From NCBI GenBank assembly GCA_945788205.1, contig CALZLE010000450.1, forward strand, positions 1 through 9,191: 9,191 nt of DNA, in the 5' to 3' direction. The position numbers and the translations under genes are program-made. This DNA comes from an uncultured Desulfuromonadales bacterium (GTDB lineage: Bacteria > Desulfobacterota > Desulfuromonadia > Desulfuromonadales > Geopsychrobacteraceae). Below the pieces are notes generated by a model. That model did not search any database, was not told where the DNA came from, and saw nothing but the letters and a program-made list of their open reading frames with translations. Below are positions 7,296-9,191 of this stretch, one piece after another. Within the stretch, counting starts at the first letter, position 1; each line of letters begins with the position of its first letter.

Positions 7296-7394
7296 TTTTG
7301 CCCTCTGGACGGCGTTGCTGTGCTGCTTGAATGCTCACGTAGCATATAGCTACGCTGCGCGTCTGCGCTGCTCGCGCCTTGCCAGAGAACAAAA
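7296..7394 (+). repeat. 99-bp imperfect palindromic element between groES and groEL
   Basis: The two ends pair as TTTTG-CC-CTCTGG (7296-7308) against CCAGAG-AA-CAAAA (7382-7394), 11 of 13 positions. The centre is a perfect CGTAGC-ATATA-GCTACG hairpin (7338-7354). Between ends and centre lie partly pairing GC-rich arms, including GGCG/CGCC and GC-T-GC blocks. Ends and centre share nearly the same midpoint (7345 and 7346), so this is one long hairpin unit. It looks like a dispersed REP/MITE-type repeat inserted in the operon, though copy number cannot be judged from one window. It codes for nothing convincing and lacks a terminator T run. Confidence 0.65.
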
Positions 7395-7459
7395 TCGAAA
7401 CTGTGGAGCAGCAATTTAAAAAAAGAAATTTAAATACTCTTACGGAGGATATAAGAATC

Positions 7460-9109
<1,650 letters not shown>

Positions 9110-9130
9110 GCCCAGCCCAGCTGTAAAAGA

Positions 9131-9167
9131 AAACGCCCCGTCGGAGTGATCCGGCGGGGCGTTTTTT
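9131..9167 (+). terminator. Strong intrinsic terminator of groESL
   Basis: ACGCCCCG (9133-9140) pairs with CGGGGCGT (9154-9161 and adjoining T). After one T-G wobble, CGGA pairs with TCCG around a GTGA tetraloop. A T run (about 9162-9167) follows directly. It begins 21 bases after the groEL stop codon. Confidence 0.93.
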
Positions 9168-9191
9168 GTTTATTCCATCTTGTCGCGTTTC

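Noticed and set aside
7379..7459. In-frame 27-codon extension at the groEL N-terminus
   Set aside because: It begins inside the palindromic element, is not part of the conserved GroEL N-terminus, and the ATG at 7460 has a GGAGG upstream and the expected MAKEIKF start.

Overview
The window looks like ordinary chromosome from a Gram-negative anaerobe, most likely a deltaproteobacterium of the Desulfuromonadales (Geobacter/Pelobacter/Desulfuromonas type). That placement is an inference. It rests on a beta-barrel porin and lipoprotein (outer membrane), a sigma-54 type promoter, a single-polypeptide methylmalonyl-CoA mutase with MeaB and epimerase, and a CIRCE-controlled groESL operon. No transposase, integrase, phage gene, CRISPR array, tRNA or rRNA was seen.

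Layout, left to right. (a) 1-848, minus strand: a porin-like gene cut by the left window edge. It is preceded by a 45-codon gene for a small exported CxxC peptide that starts with TTG, and both lie behind a good -24/-12 promoter. Two tandem terminator-like hairpins separate the two genes. (b) 1018-1624, minus: a TlpA/ResA-type thioredoxin-fold protein with its own sigma-70 type promoter. (c) 1695-6064, minus: a methylmalonyl-CoA block read in the order XRE-cupin regulator, mutase, MeaB GTPase chaperone, epimerase. It has a strong promoter ahead of the regulator. (d) 6235-6759, plus: a small predicted lipoprotein of unknown function, divergent from block (c). (e) 6797-9167, plus: groES-groEL with a sigma-70 type promoter, a CIRCE operator, a structured leader and a strong intrinsic terminator. 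A 99-bp imperfect palindrome sits between groES and groEL.

How the genes work together: the epimerase interconverts (S)- and (R)-methylmalonyl-CoA, the B12-dependent mutase interconverts (R)-methylmalonyl-CoA and succinyl-CoA, and MeaB guards and reloads the mutase cofactor. The regulator probably tunes this block to a metabolite. GroES and GroEL form the folding chamber, repressed by HrcA (encoded elsewhere) through CIRCE.

Most of the window is housekeeping, and I see no clear new multi-gene system. The points most worth a second look are the sigma-54-linked small CxxC peptide and porin pair, the palindromic element splitting groES from groEL, and the extra hairpins in the groES leader.
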